Assembly (NCBI RefSeq): GCF_002105155.1
Contig: NW_019029017.1
Span: 124,001 to 188,000, forward strand
Direction: 5' to 3'
DNA from: Lobosporangium transversale
Taxonomy: Eukaryota; Mortierellomycota; Mortierellomycetes; Mortierellales; Mortierellaceae
DNA length: 64,000 bases
Part shown: in pieces, positions 34,917 through 45,789 of the stretch
How positions within the stretch are numbered: position 1 is the stretch's first letter
How the letters are laid out: each line of letters begins with the position of its first letter
Position numbers and translations under genes: made by a program
The notes under the pieces: model-generated
Databases searched by the model: none
The model's input: the letters and a program-made list of their open reading frames with translations, nothing else
What the model was told of the DNA's origin: nothing

Positions 34917-37900
34917 AAGGAATAAAAAAAAAAAAAATAGTAATTCACTTACGCGGCCTTGGCATAGGTCCAAAACACGTGCCATTGGATACTTCCAACC
35001 TTCATCCTCTCTTCTTCGACAAGGGCTGCATTATCATCCAGCTTCTCATCCTTGGTCTCTGGGCTCATCTTATGATGATTAGTTGCATTTGAGGCACCTA
35101 TATCCGGCTCTTGGACTGTTTCTACTTCACTCAAATCATCCTTTGCATCTTTGCCAGACTCTTTTATAGAAAATTCCTGGATCAATTGGAAAAATGCTTT
35201 GGCTGAATCCATCAATTCCTGGTACTTTCCAATCTCTGATATTTGACCATCCTTCATCACCACAATCTGGTCCATTTCGCTAAGGTGATGGATACCATGT
35301 GTGATAAGCAGACGAGTTTTGTCTTTAAGCAAGCCATTGGGTCCGATCAAGTTCCTCCATAGGTGATGATCCACGTGTGCATCCACAGCACTTAGGGGAT
35401 CATCCAAAAGATAGATATCTGCGTCCTGGTAGGCCGCTCGCGCTAAGGATACTCTTTGTTTTTGTCCTCCTGACAAATTGATACCGCGCTCTCCAATTTC
35501 TGTTTGATCACCTGCAGGAAGCATCTCAATATCTGGAGTTAACCCTGCAGCATAGATGACCCTATCATACTTCTCCTGGTCAAATTCAGATCCAAACAAA
35601 ATATTGTCTCTCAGAGTTGCGTTGATGATCCAAGCTTGTTGAGGTACGTAAGCAAGCTGGCCATAGATCTTGACGGTCCCTTGGCGTTTGTACATGTTTC
35701 CAATAATGGCATCGATTAATGAGGATTTGCCTTGAGCGACTCTTCCGACAATAGCAGCCAAGTGGCCTTTCTGAACTGCCAGATTAATATGCTTAAGGGT
35801 GGCCTCATAACTAGGTTCCGCAGATTCTTCAAATGTAGGTTTAGGTAAGCCAGCCTTTTTGGCTTCTGCGATAGCCTGCTTTCTATTCCTAGCTCCCTTC
35901 TTCTGCCTTATCTTTATTTGCTTCTCAGTTTCGACCGCAGGCCCCTCTCTAACCCAAGCAAAGGTGCCATTCTTGATTTCGATAGCTGGTTGCGACGGAT
36001 CAGCAGTACTATTGGCTTCGAGTCGCTCAGTCTGATCATTAGGAAGCTCTTCCTCCAGTAAATATGTTTGAATACGGCGGGTAGCGACTATCAAGCTGAT
36101 GGTTTCACTCGTAACATGAGAAAGCATTCCGATAGGTCGGTTAAGAAATCCAAAAAGGGTAATGGAAACAAAGACGTTTTGCGAGTTGATCACGCCAGGG
36201 GTGCCTCCAGGCCCGCCCACAGTAGCATAGATACTGAAAGAGACCAGAGCCATTAGAAGCGTAAGTGAGCTGAACGTAATGGTCATGAATGAGAATGTAA
36301 CCCCCATCTTACGCAGGATACCAAGCTCGCGGTTGCGGTAGTGCGAGACCTTGGATAAGAAGGAGGATTCCCTGAATGAATTATTAAAAAAAAAAAAAAA
36401 AAAAAAAAAAGTGAATATTTTAAGAAAGGAAAAAAGAACACTAAGTAATATCCTATTTTTTTTTCTTACCAGCCGTAGAGCTTAACGATTTTGATACTAG
36501 ACATCAATTCACTGGTAAGACGAATACGATTATCCTGTGGTAACCAATACCAGAAACTGTAAAGTTAAACACATTGAAATGGATTTTCACAATGAAACGT
36601 CTTTTCACAAGTAAAAAAAAAGACTACTTACCATGGCTTCTAATTTCTGGTCCTTGGCAACAGAGAAAAAATTGGCGATCCAGCCTTGTAATGGTGCAAC
36701 AGCAATAATCGTTGCTAAGCTCCCAAGCGCAGCCCAGCCGAGTTGTCGATAGAGTAACCAAAGAGCAATGCAGATCTCCAGGGGAATAGAAAACCACATG
36801 GGTAGGAGTGGTAATGCATCTGACCATCTCTCTGCGTCAACAGACATGTGGTTATTAATCTCTCCTGGCGTCTGCGATTGTTTGGCTGCAGGTGATAGCT
36901 TCAATGCTTTACGATAAACCATTGAGACCAGAGCCGTACGTGTCTCAATGCCCATATTCATGACCAATTGGGTGAATTGTCCCTCCAATATGGCGCTAAG
37001 AATGGTTGAAAAGAACATTCCAAATGCTAGAATTACTCCCAGAGAAGCTGATTTGGGGGTTTCGGTTGAGTAAGATTCAATGAAGCGCAAGAGCTGATCC
37101 ATGAGTTCAGGAGCAATAAACCTTAATCCGGCAGATAGGATGATGTAGATGATAACAGGGATCCATTGAACGCCAAAGGCTTTCACGACTAAGAACAATA
37201 GCCAAGGCTCCTTGCCCTTTGCTCTTTTGCTGGCAACATGCTCTTCCCATTGTTGACTCAAGCGTTTGTATGAGAACTCGGTCCTGATCTGTTGAGGCAT
37301 CATTCCTTGAATATCCCCTTTTTGCAATGGCCGTTTGTATCCCAAGGTGATGAGGCCCTGGAGATAGTGGAACCAAAAGCGGGAGAAGATGCTGGCCTTT
37401 TCATAAGGGCTCTTATCACTCTGTTTCTGCACTTTGGTTGAACCTCGTGGCCAAGACATGACAAAAAGGCCGAAGAGGATAAATCCAAAGTAGGTATAGT
37501 AGAGAGCGTTAGTGGTAGAAGTGCCTGTAGCGGTGCCAGATGTGAAGCCTTCTTCCTGCTCTTTAGACTGTTGTTCTTCAAAGGATCGTGAACCATAAAA
37601 GGTTGTTGGAAGAGCACTCAGGGTACGAGTGGTGATGGCGCCTGCAACAGTCGAGATAACATAGTAGCAGAAGATGAGAGTGGAAGTACGGATCTCGTAC
37701 TTGTGTTCTTGAATATTTAATATTGTGGCGAAAATCTATCACATTCAAGGTTAGTGTAACTTTCTAATTTGTGTTTTCCAAAAACACCATGAACTCAAAA
37801 ACTGCGGAAAAGATAAGCATACCCAGGCAACTCCCATGGACGCACTCGAAAGAACGGTTGCAGGAGAATGATCAGTTTTCTTTCCAAGCAACCCTGCCCG

Positions 37901-38256
37901 GATGAATAACAACAGGGCCGTCGTCAGCATCAATGTTTGCGCAGGCCAGAAAATTAAGTTTGTACGGCCCAATCCATGTGGCTTTCCTTTAAAGTAGAGA
38001 TAAATTATCCTGAATAGAGAGGCAAAGATAACTAGACAGGCAGGTAATGTTGAAAGGATGGTGTCTTCGAAGCAGAGTGTTAGATCCACTCGATATCTAC
38101 TTGTAGGACCCTGGTGAAGGAAGGTCACGAAATATAAAAAATAAAAGGTAATTAGAAGAGATATTGATTTTGAGACATAAAGGAGGAAATTACATGACGA
38201 TGTTGGACATTTGCACATACCCATCCTTCTAAATTGTTGCAATAACTTGTACTCAT
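33058..38256 (-). CDS. ABCC/MRP-type full ABC transporter
   Basis: Predicted vacuolar or plasma-membrane exporter of conjugated or anionic compounds (Ycf1/MRP group). Six exons (38256-38221, 38110-37823, 37735-36632, 36534-36470, 36371-34953, 34852-33058) join in phase for 1568 residues. Several N-terminal membrane helices (TMD0-like, about 30-200) precede TMD1. NBD1 has Walker A GRVAQGKSS (about 707), NLSGGQKQR and YLLDDPLSAVD, with Asp in place of the catalytic Glu as usual for ABCC NBD1. TMD2 is followed by NBD2 with GRTGAGKSS (about 1324), FSVGQRSL and LILDEATAAVD. Exon 6 starts at the TCTAG acceptor at 34853-34854, giving AKAASYFYV. A long T run sits in intron 5. Exact substrate is not predictable. 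Confidence 0.93.
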
Positions 38257-39389
38257 AGAGTCAAGTTAAAAATAACAATATAAGAAAGAAGCTGTTTATA
38301 AAATAATAAAAATAAAAAATATGCCTATCGTTAAAGACGAATGACGAATGGAACTAACTTTGAAAAAGGAAATGAGTGGAATTTATAAATGTGTAGAAGG
38401 AAGAAAGGATGACGAGAAATCGAGGGACGATGCTACTACAAGACTTTACGACTTCAGATCATAATTATTAGGTTATTGGGGGATGAGAAACATGATAGTG
38501 CAAGAAATTTGGGCGAAATGATCTCTGATACTCTTTCTTTTATAGATTTAAAAGAATATAAAAAATGTGATAATTGTTTTTCCTAATTCCTTCCTATTAC
38601 CCCCCTTTTTCTTTTCTTTTTTTTCGACTAGGGCTGTGGGTGATTGAGGGCGTTATTCCTCTACTGAACCCTGGATTGTTTATTTTTTATTTTTTGAAAA
38701 AGCGTCAATGGGTTTGAGGATAAGAGTGGGCATGGGAAATAAATATGATATATAATAATATATTTATACAAACATGTATTTGTATATTTGTATAAATGTA
38801 TCTCTTGAGCGTGTAACTGTGGACCCACTTGCTGAGTTTATTTTCTTGTTTTAATGCCAAAAATGGTATTTTTTTTTATGCTTCTAAGCGTCCATACTAG
38901 ATTATGATCATGATCATCAACCACAAGTCAAGCCATGGAGGCGACTGTGAGTACAGCCTTATCTTGTTTAGTCTTGCCTTGATGTCTCTGCAATAGCGAT
39001 ACTATCATTCAGTGAGATGGTGAAAATAAATATATATGTCAATTGACTCTTTAATGCCAGATGAACTCTGATCTAGGTTTGTGACACAAACGAATGCGAT
39101 CGTGACTATCTTTGGTCACCTTCATTTGATCATGGCTGGTGATCGCATCCATTTGAAGACACTATCATTTGGATTTGACGTTCATCGATATCGCTGCATC
39201 CTTTATATAGTCCGTCCCATTAAAAAACGAGACATTCCATCTATTGTAAAAAGAAGAAATGTATTAGAACACAGAAATAAATAAATAAATAAATTAACCA
39301 AGAAAAAAAAGTACTATCAGGCCAATACTTACAATTTTTTTAAGACGAAGGCCTTTCTGGACCTAGTCATGTTTGTAGTAGATTGTGTC
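38257..39389. other. intergenic between ABC transporter promoter and Fanzor 3' end
   Basis: AT-rich, no gene. Carries nested stem-loops at 39094-39148 (listed separately) and an (AAAT)n tract near 39275-39297. Confidence 0.5.
39094..39148. other. nested stem-loop downstream of the Fanzor stop (candidate guide-RNA region)
   Basis: Outer 8-bp stem ATGCGATC (39094-39101) with GATCGCAT (39141-39148). Inner hairpin GTGAC (39102-39106) with GTCAC (39115-39119). Lies about 240-300 bases past the Fanzor stop codon. TnpB and Fanzor guide RNAs are usually encoded at the 3' end of the nuclease gene, hence the interest. There is no direct evidence that it is an RNA. Confidence 0.25.
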
Positions 39390-40161
39390 CTACTGTTGTT
39401 GCCGGCTTGTCTCTCCCCCTCCTCCTGGACCCAGCAAAGGTCCTTTCGGTGGTCTTGATCCCTCTACTCCTCCTCCTCCTTCATCTGAAAATTTCCTTTT
39501 TGTGGATCTGCTACTACCACCACCACTGCCACCACTACCTCCACCGCCGCCACTACCGCTAGAAGCTTGGCCTTGAGTTCCTCCATCCGGCGGCATATAT
39601 TTTGCAGGTCGTTTTTGCTCTCTTATCTGCAACTCACAGACCCTTGCGATGTTCTCAGCACCAACAGCATCTCGATCAAAGTATGCTTTACAATTTCGAC
39701 AGTACTTGGATCGAAAAGGAACATTCTCCAATATACTGTCACAGTGAGGCCGTGGACACTTGGCAGATGTGTAGTATTCATGACAACCTACAATGGGGTA
39801 GTCTAGAGATTTTGCCTGTTCGAGCCAGATTTAATACTCGTTAAAAAAAAGAGTCAAAAATTAAATGTCATTGATCAAAGGATTTTTTTTTTACCTTTTC
39901 AACAAGCTTCTTCATCAATATCCCATGCTTCGATACTTGCCCTCGGTTTGTCTTGAATGATCCTAGTCCAATACAGATCACCGCATTCGTATTGGCATCT
40001 CTTCTTCTTCCATTGCTTCCGCCCGCAAGCTTCAGAATTGCCTTGATCACATAATCAACCCATCCGTTCTGTGCTTTTCTATTATCCCAGCTATTCCGAA
40101 CAAACCACCCGTCATTATAGAAATCGACAAGTGCCCTATATATAGTCTCCCTATTGTCGTC

Positions 40162-40257
40162 ACTGGTCCCAGATCCACTGCTACTACTGGCCTCAACTCC
40201 ACTGCTACTACCGGTCCCTGCTCTACAGCTACTACTGGCCCCAACCCCACTACCAGA
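40162..40257 (-). repeat. 24-bp x 4 coding minisatellite inside Fanzor RuvC region
   Basis: Four imperfect 24-bp units (starting ACTGGTCCCAG, ACTGGCCTCAA, ACCGGTCCCTG, ACTGGCCCCAA on the plus strand) encode degenerate 8-residue Ser/Gly/Ala repeats. Unit length is a multiple of three, so copy-number change would not break the frame. Confidence 0.75.
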
Positions 40258-41693
40258 GAAACTACCTCCAGTACTTGATGGAGCTTGATTTAGCGGCAAG
40301 CTCATATAAGCGAAATACTGTGTTAAAGTAGGCCTTGAGAATGACGGAATATTGCTTTCAATCTCTGTAATTCCTCTTCTAAGCTTTCGCCTCTCTAGCT
40401 CGCCCTGAAACTTCTTGGATGGTTTGTAAAGGTACGCTCTAGAAATCCGGAGGATCTCACGTTCGTTAGGTTTCCTTGGATCCAACTTTGCAATTGTCAT
40501 CGAGTACCTCTCGCCTGGATCGATCCCAATGATAATGGTACTTTCGGGGGGAGGGCATGCTGCCTGGGTGTCATATTTAACTTCTACATTCTCGAGGAGA
40601 CGGGATCTCTGCTTCCAGTTGATCTCACGCCGGGGACTGGGACTCACCGGGGACAGTGGATTTGTGCTCGATGTACCTTCTTCAGCTGCTTCTTCTCCCT
40701 CGTCGCCATCTAAGAATGGTTCATCAGCTTCCAGCAAGTCAATATCGCTGATACCCAGCAAGATATCGTCATCTTCATTTCCGTCGTCGTCTCCATCATC
40801 ACCACCATCACCTGCACCATGGCCTGAAGACGAGGATCCCTGCTGAGCACTTGAAGAAGCCTGGACTGCTTGAGATCTTTGAGTATCCGAAGGTTGGGCA
40901 GCTTGCGAACCTCTACCTCTTTTTTGCTTCGATGTGTCATAGGCAAGAAGTGTTAGGGTAAGGCCGTTTGTAAAGAACGATGTCCGTAGTTTCCTTCTAG
41001 GACCATCATCAGATTGCAGTCCAACGTCCTTGTATCCTTTCAAGGAAAACAGTTCCTGCAACAATATCCCCTTGTGGTTAAGGATCTTGTCCTCCGCAGC
41101 CCCCTTGGTACTCATGTTTAGTTCCAACAATTGGACTATTTCCTCTCGAACTGTTGGGTTAGACCATAATATATCCAGGAGACAGGCTTCCGTTAGGCAA
41201 AGAGACCGAGGCGAGAAAGCAGACGTAGGGAAATCCAGATATTTTTTGGCAGTTGCATTTTGCTCAAAAAAGAATTGGATGGAACTTCTTCCATCGCCTG
41301 GAATATCTATGTCAAACTAGACATTATATTGAAGAAATGATTAGGAACATTTCTATAAACATATTATAAGATAACCTCAAAATATTATAATATTATATTT
41401 ACCTGCGCATTCCGATAGTGAGACCTTAGCGCTGCTTGAACAGGGACCATGACCATCCGAGACGACCTGCTGATCACCAAATCGGGATAGATCTGGTTTA
41501 AAGGACCAAGCCCTGTCTTTGCATAGAAGTTTTCGTATGCTTTGAGCTGGGACGGCTTGGCTACGTTCCCTTCGCCTTTTTTCTTCACTTCCCTGCTATA
41601 CCTAGATAATGGACTCATCACTCCGTGATACAACAACGCAGCAAGGCCGTAAATAAAGTCCCTGCTATCAAGAACTTCATCTAGGAGTTGTGG

Positions 41694-42171
41694 TGTTGTA
41701 AATAGTAGGTGTATCTTTGCTTAAGGGGCAAAAAGATAGACACAAAATCAGGAAAGGACAGTACAAAGAGTGTCAACAAGAATAACAAGAGAAAATAAAG
41801 ACAAACAACCTTGACGACAAACAGCGCCATAGGATGTCGAAAGAGAAAGATGGGAGCTTTATAGGTTAGCTCACAAACTGAGTTCCTGGACGGCAAATGC
41901 TTGTTGTGAAAAGGGGAAAAGATAATAGCAAGAACAAGACGTATGGGGAAAACTAAAGACTTTATTGAGGAAGAAGTTCTTTGGCTTTTATAACTTAGCC
42001 TACAGGCCTGACTGTGGTGCTTTCTAGGTGAGGTGGACTCACCGATAGCTTAAGGCTTTGCACAAAGGTTCTTTTAACTGTGGATCGACAGAATGTCCCG
42101 ATTAGTAGATACAAAGTAAAAATAAAATAGTTATAATTAATTTATATAACTATTAATGACCAGCCACAACA
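41694..42171. mobile_element. solo LTR inserted in the Fanzor gene
   Basis: 478 bp, begins TGTTGTAAAT and ends CCACAACA, so the termini form TGTTGT/ACAACA inverted repeats. It is flanked on both sides by GTGG (41690-41693 and 42172-42175), a 4-bp target duplication. A second diverged copy in the same orientation lies at 45329-45789. No internal retrotransposon genes are present, so it is a solo LTR. Deleting the LTR plus one GTGG joins the Fanzor frames without a shift (..NPADLPQLLDEVLDSRD..). Confidence 0.85.
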
Positions 42172-42806
42172 GTGGGAGATCAGCTGGATTGGATGGCCCA
42201 GTGGTAAGCAGGTTATCGATCCACAAGGCGCAGGCCCAGAAAGCTTGAATCCGTGCCTCGTTCAACATTTTAATAAACGATTGAATGAGCCCTTGAATTG
42301 TTGCAGCAAGTTGCTCGGGATTGAGATTGGGATCGGAAGTAGAGTCCAGCTTGGCAACTACACATGTCTTTAACGTGCCCAGAGTTAATGCAACAGTGGG
42401 GTGGGCCCTCTTCAACCGTCGGTCCTCGGCAGTAGCCTCCTTCACTTTCCTGGTCTTATCAGTCTTTCTGATATACTTGGCCTTCCCTTTGTTCTTCTTT
42501 TTTTTCTTCTTTTCCTCCTTAACCTCCTCTTCTTTGTCATCCTCTTTTTTTTCCTTTTCCTTTTTTTGGGGGACTTTCTTTGACGGCTGGAGCTGACGGG
42601 ACGGTCGTGTTGTTTGCAGTTGGTCAGGTCATATTTCTTAGGGGAAAGTTCCTTTTTCTGGGTAGGGAAAAAAGGCCGATAGCGATTCGGCTTTGCGCGT
42701 TTAGGGATATAGAATCTAATTAGGAACAACAATGTCAAGGGTTAGATGACTTTTTTTTTTTTTTTTTTGTATATGCTTTGGAAAATGTTCGTTTGAAGGA
42801 GCTTAC

Positions 42807-43828
42807 CTGGGTTGAGGTTGATTATTTTTATTCTGGTACCTAGCAGATATCGCAGTCCTCATTCTATCATGGTAATGAAGGAATCTTTCAGCGGTTGGTT
42901 GCTGTGAAGCCTGGGTTTGGATCCTACCAAAGAAAACATTAATTGAATGGTCAAACTGGCCTTCTGCAGGAGTTCGACGGCTACGGGCATGGACCTCACG
43001 AACATATGATACCGTCAACTTTTCGGCATCAGTGTCAGTGAGCGCAGAGATAATCTCAGCATTTGTAGCAAGACCAAAGGTTGGGATATTTGGGGTGTAA
43101 TCGTTATCGGATATAATGCCATAGACCAGGAGTTGACTGTCCCTTGAAAACCCAAGGGCTTGCAGGACCTCTTGTTTCTCATAGAGTGCAAACATGTGAT
43201 GGCGACGAGGGATTGGACGAAGAACTCTTTTTATAGAAGGATAGATGAGAAGGTCAGAGTCCCCAGACACAGCGATACTGGTTGGTGTACATTTGGCGGC
43301 AATACACACATCAGCCTCATTTCTACAATGGCAAATCACATAGTTATTGTATCGACCGAATGGCGCCGCGAGCTCCCTCTTCTCGTTATGACTGAATGTG
43401 AAGAGCTGTCGAAGATTCTTTTTAATGGCAATCATATGGCTTCGAGATTCCCATTTGCCTTCATTGGACTTGGTTTCCATGTTGGCTATGAGCGTATCGA
43501 GTTTTGCATCCGCTGCTGTACGCTTAGCATCTCGGTCCCTATAGGCGCGCGTTTTTTCTTCGCAGCGAGGCCCATCAATGTGTATCGTCACTGTGGCAAG
43601 AGGACCAAAGATCTTTCGAATGATACTAGCCATAGCATGGCCGCAGGCAGTGAAAGAACTCTGCCGGCTGAATCTCCTTAGGATGATATTATGTATATCG
43701 CTGTGGAAAGTGCCAAGCAGATCCAGCTCAAAAGATGAATGGGGTTCAGCAGCAAGCTCATGTACATCAATCTCCTTTGGTGGCAGGCCTCTCCTTGAAA
43801 GGTATGAATAGAGTCCTTTAATACCCAT
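42807..43828 (-). CDS. XPG/FEN1-like nuclease module, first exon of the Fanzor gene model
   Basis: Starts MGIKGLYSYLSRRG at 43828 and runs 340 codons to a GTAAGC donor at 42806. All Mg-binding positions of the XPG/FEN1 fold appear present: Asp36 (FELDLLG), Asp85 (IHIDGPRCEEKTRAYRDR), Glu171/Asp173 (RNEADVCIAA), Asp190/Asp192 (VSGDSDLLIYPS) and Asp243 (SDNDYTPNIPTFG, the helix-two-turn-helix start). It is shorter and more divergent than housekeeping FEN1, EXO1 or XPG. The next acceptor (CTAATTAG at 42716-42723) joins in phase to RFYIPKRAKPNRYRPFF and a Lys-rich linker leading to the Fanzor module 0.6 kb on, with no stop or promoter visible between. So one fused XPG-Fanzor protein is the simplest model; two adjacent genes is the alternative. 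Confidence 0.8.
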
Positions 43829-44230
43829 CTAGAGAAAGTATAGTGTAAAACAGTGCAAGCAATGTTGGTTTAAGCGGCTAAAGATTGAAGCTGAAGTTGT
43901 TAGAGTAGAGATAGTTTACCTTTAAGAAAGCAAAAAGTTATGATCTGTGAGGGGATGAGGGTGTAAGAGTACGGGTGAGAGCGCGAAAGCAATGTCGTTG
44001 TAAAATGAGAGAGAGAGAGGGAAAAGAGAGGAGGCAGGACGTATTTATAGGTGTATGAAAGAGAACGAAACAAAAGGCTGATGAATTTGGAACAACTCGA
44101 AACAATAAGATTCTCAGCGACAAGTTTTAACTTTTTGGATTTCGAGTATTGTTTACAGTCTTCTCCAATCATCTACATTTACCAAATCAAGCCTTCGCCA
44201 TGACAATCAACAAGAAATAAAAAAAACAGA
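43829..44230 (-). promoter_or_regulatory. promoter/leader of the XPG-Fanzor gene
   Basis: Minus-strand CTATAAATAC at 44050-44041 is a TATA-like box about 215 bases before the ATG. A possible 91-bp leader intron spans 43919-43829 (donor GTAAAC, acceptor CTAG ending directly at the ATG). Its length equals the first coding intron (42716-42806). Confidence 0.4.
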
Positions 44231-44930
44231 CTTCCTTACGTCCCCCCTCGGTATGTGTATCTGTCTGAACACGTCCTAACTGACATCCTCTCGACAATCC
44301 TTCCAAGGCTGCAGTGTTTGAATGTGTACAGGGAACAAAAGAGGTCTAGATACAGGCTCTCTTTGTGACATTGAAGGAGATCGCATGTTTCATGGCTATC
44401 AAGACAAGGTACCCCTACAGGCACAAGACAAAGGTATAACTCGGTTCAAACTCAAAGGAACGATTTTACCAATGGCCTTGTTCTGAATCCACTTGCCTAT
44501 GACACAGTCCAGACGAAGAGACAGCAGCAGTCTGACGTAGATGAAGAAGATCTCAGCCAGGAATTGAAACTTTCTCAAGGATTCCTTAACACGGCGTGTT
44601 TTAAAGGCAGCCGGTGAAGACCTGACAGATGAAGACTACGCAAACATAAACTGGAAGAGGAGCCCCAAACTTCTTGAAAACGTTGGACTCATATTCCATG
44701 AGCTAGGGCGATGCTCATCTGCAAATACCACAACTACCGTCTAATGCGATCCTGGTATTGTAATGCCCTTACGTTTTCTTCGCTAGACCGTCACAACCCT
44801 GACCTGCGTCAAACGGTGAAGGTGAGAAGTAGGCTCGTCAACAGCCTGTGTGTCTTATATGCGTTGCACCAATGCTCACTGATAGGTTGGGAGGAAAGAC
44901 ACCAAGCCGGCAACAACAATAGGATATGAT
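44231..44930 (+). pseudogene. decayed second Fanzor copy, opposite strand
   Basis: Fragments in shifting frames follow the neighbouring Fanzor in the same order. YVYLSEHVLTDILS (from 44231) matches LCLTEACLLDILW. NDFTNGLVLNPLAYDT (about 44458-44510) matches FFTNGLTLTLLAYDT. NINWKRSPKLLENV (about 44645) matches INWKQRSRLLENV. A CDPG block followed by ALTFSSLDRHNPD (about 44743-44800) matches IDPGERYSMTIAKLDPRKPN. Stops and frameshifts separate all of them, and the zinc-finger end is missing. Sequence divergence shows it is not a recent copy of the minus-strand gene. Confidence 0.72.
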
Positions 44931-45328
44931 CAGTTGCATATTTCACAGTACACGTGTTACATGAAAATTTATAATACAGACATACAGTACTAACAGCTCT
45001 ATGCCCCGAGACAAACTTGCAGTTTTATTTTGATACAAATTTGGATAAATGCCCCATGGATGTGATGTGTGAACCCACATCCTATTCTCACTTCTGCTCC
45101 CTGGTTACTATTTGTCTGTCTAAAATTTTTCATGAGCTACTACAAACATGACTAGGTCGGGAAAGGCCTTCGTCTTGAAAAAGTTGTAAGTATTAGCTCG
45201 ACAGTGCTTTCTTGACTAATCTCTTTATTTCTATGCTTGGTCTAGATGGTGTTTTTTTATGGGGAGGACTATTTAGACAACATATAGACCCCACATATCT
45301 TAATCATAATAAATTGGTTTGGTGGCAT
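44931..45328. other. no gene seen between Fanzor relic and LTR copy
   Basis: AT-rich DNA without recognisable coding or repeat content. Confidence 0.4.
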
Positions 45329-45789
45329 TGTTGTAAAAAATATCTTTGCTTAAGGGACAGAAAGATAGACACAATCAGGAAAAGGCAGGACAAAGGGCGT
45401 CAACAAGATTAACAAGAGAAAATAGAGTCAAATAACCTTGACTACAAACAGCACCATAGAATGTCAAAAGATGGGAGCTTTATAGGTGAGCTCACAAACT
45501 GAGTTACCGGAAGACAAATGCTTGTTGTGAAAAGGGGAAAAAGATAAATGGCAAGATGAACTGCAGGTGAAGAATAAGACATATGGGGAAAACTGAAGAC
45601 TTTATTAAGAAGGAAGTTTCTTTGGCTTTTATACTCGGTAGCTTCTTTGGCTTTTATACTCGGTAGCTTCTAGGTGAGGCGGACCCGCCTATGACTACAA
45701 AGGCTTTGCGCAAAGATTCCTTTAAGCTGGTTCGACAGATTAGTGGATACAAAATAAACTGAAATTAACTTTAATGACCAGTCACACCA
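45329..45789. mobile_element. second, older copy of the LTR
   Basis: 461 bp, similar along its whole length to 41694-42171 (shared blocks such as TATCTTTGCTTAAGG, TGGGAGCTTTATAGG, CAAATGCTTGTTGTGAAAAG, CTTTAATGACCAG). Contains a 25-bp perfect tandem duplication (45618-45642 and 45643-45667) absent from the other copy. No clear target duplication, consistent with greater age or recombination. Confidence 0.75.

Larger units (their letters stand above)
39390..42715 (-). pseudogene. Fanzor (eukaryotic TnpB-like RNA-guided nuclease) module, interrupted by an LTR
   Basis: Minus-strand blocks: 42715-42172, then after the LTR 41693-41403, 41316-39895 and 39815-39390 (stop TAG). The N-terminal block has HPTVALTLGTLKTCVVAKL, as in fungal Fanzors. 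RuvC-I is IIIGIDPGERYS (Asp codon 40519-40521). The middle block is VICIGLGSFKTN. The zinc finger is KCPRPHC..YCRNC, and RuvC-III is YFDRDAVGAENIARV (Asp codon 39669-39671). Introns 41317-41402 and 39816-39894 have GT..AG ends and keep phase. Low-complexity acidic and Ser/Gly insertions split the RuvC domain, and the C-tail is Gly-rich with STKRKF as a possible NLS. Breaks: the LTR at 41694-42171, and a reading-frame change in the Lys-rich linker (about 42500-42600). Once mobile or domesticated is unknown. Confidence 0.85.

Noticed and set aside
42194-42256. TGGCCCAGTGG (A-box-like) followed by TTGAATCC (partial B box) on the plus strand
   Set aside because: Lies antisense within the conserved Fanzor N-terminal coding block, B box incomplete, arms do not pair; probably chance.
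42807-43828. Housekeeping FEN1/EXO1/RAD2
   Set aside because: Much too divergent and short, and embedded in a transposon-like locus next to Fanzor.
41694-45789. The two LTR copies as the ends of one full retrotransposon
   Set aside because: The left copy has its own matching GTGG duplication and interrupts a continuous Fanzor frame, and no gag or pol lies between the copies.
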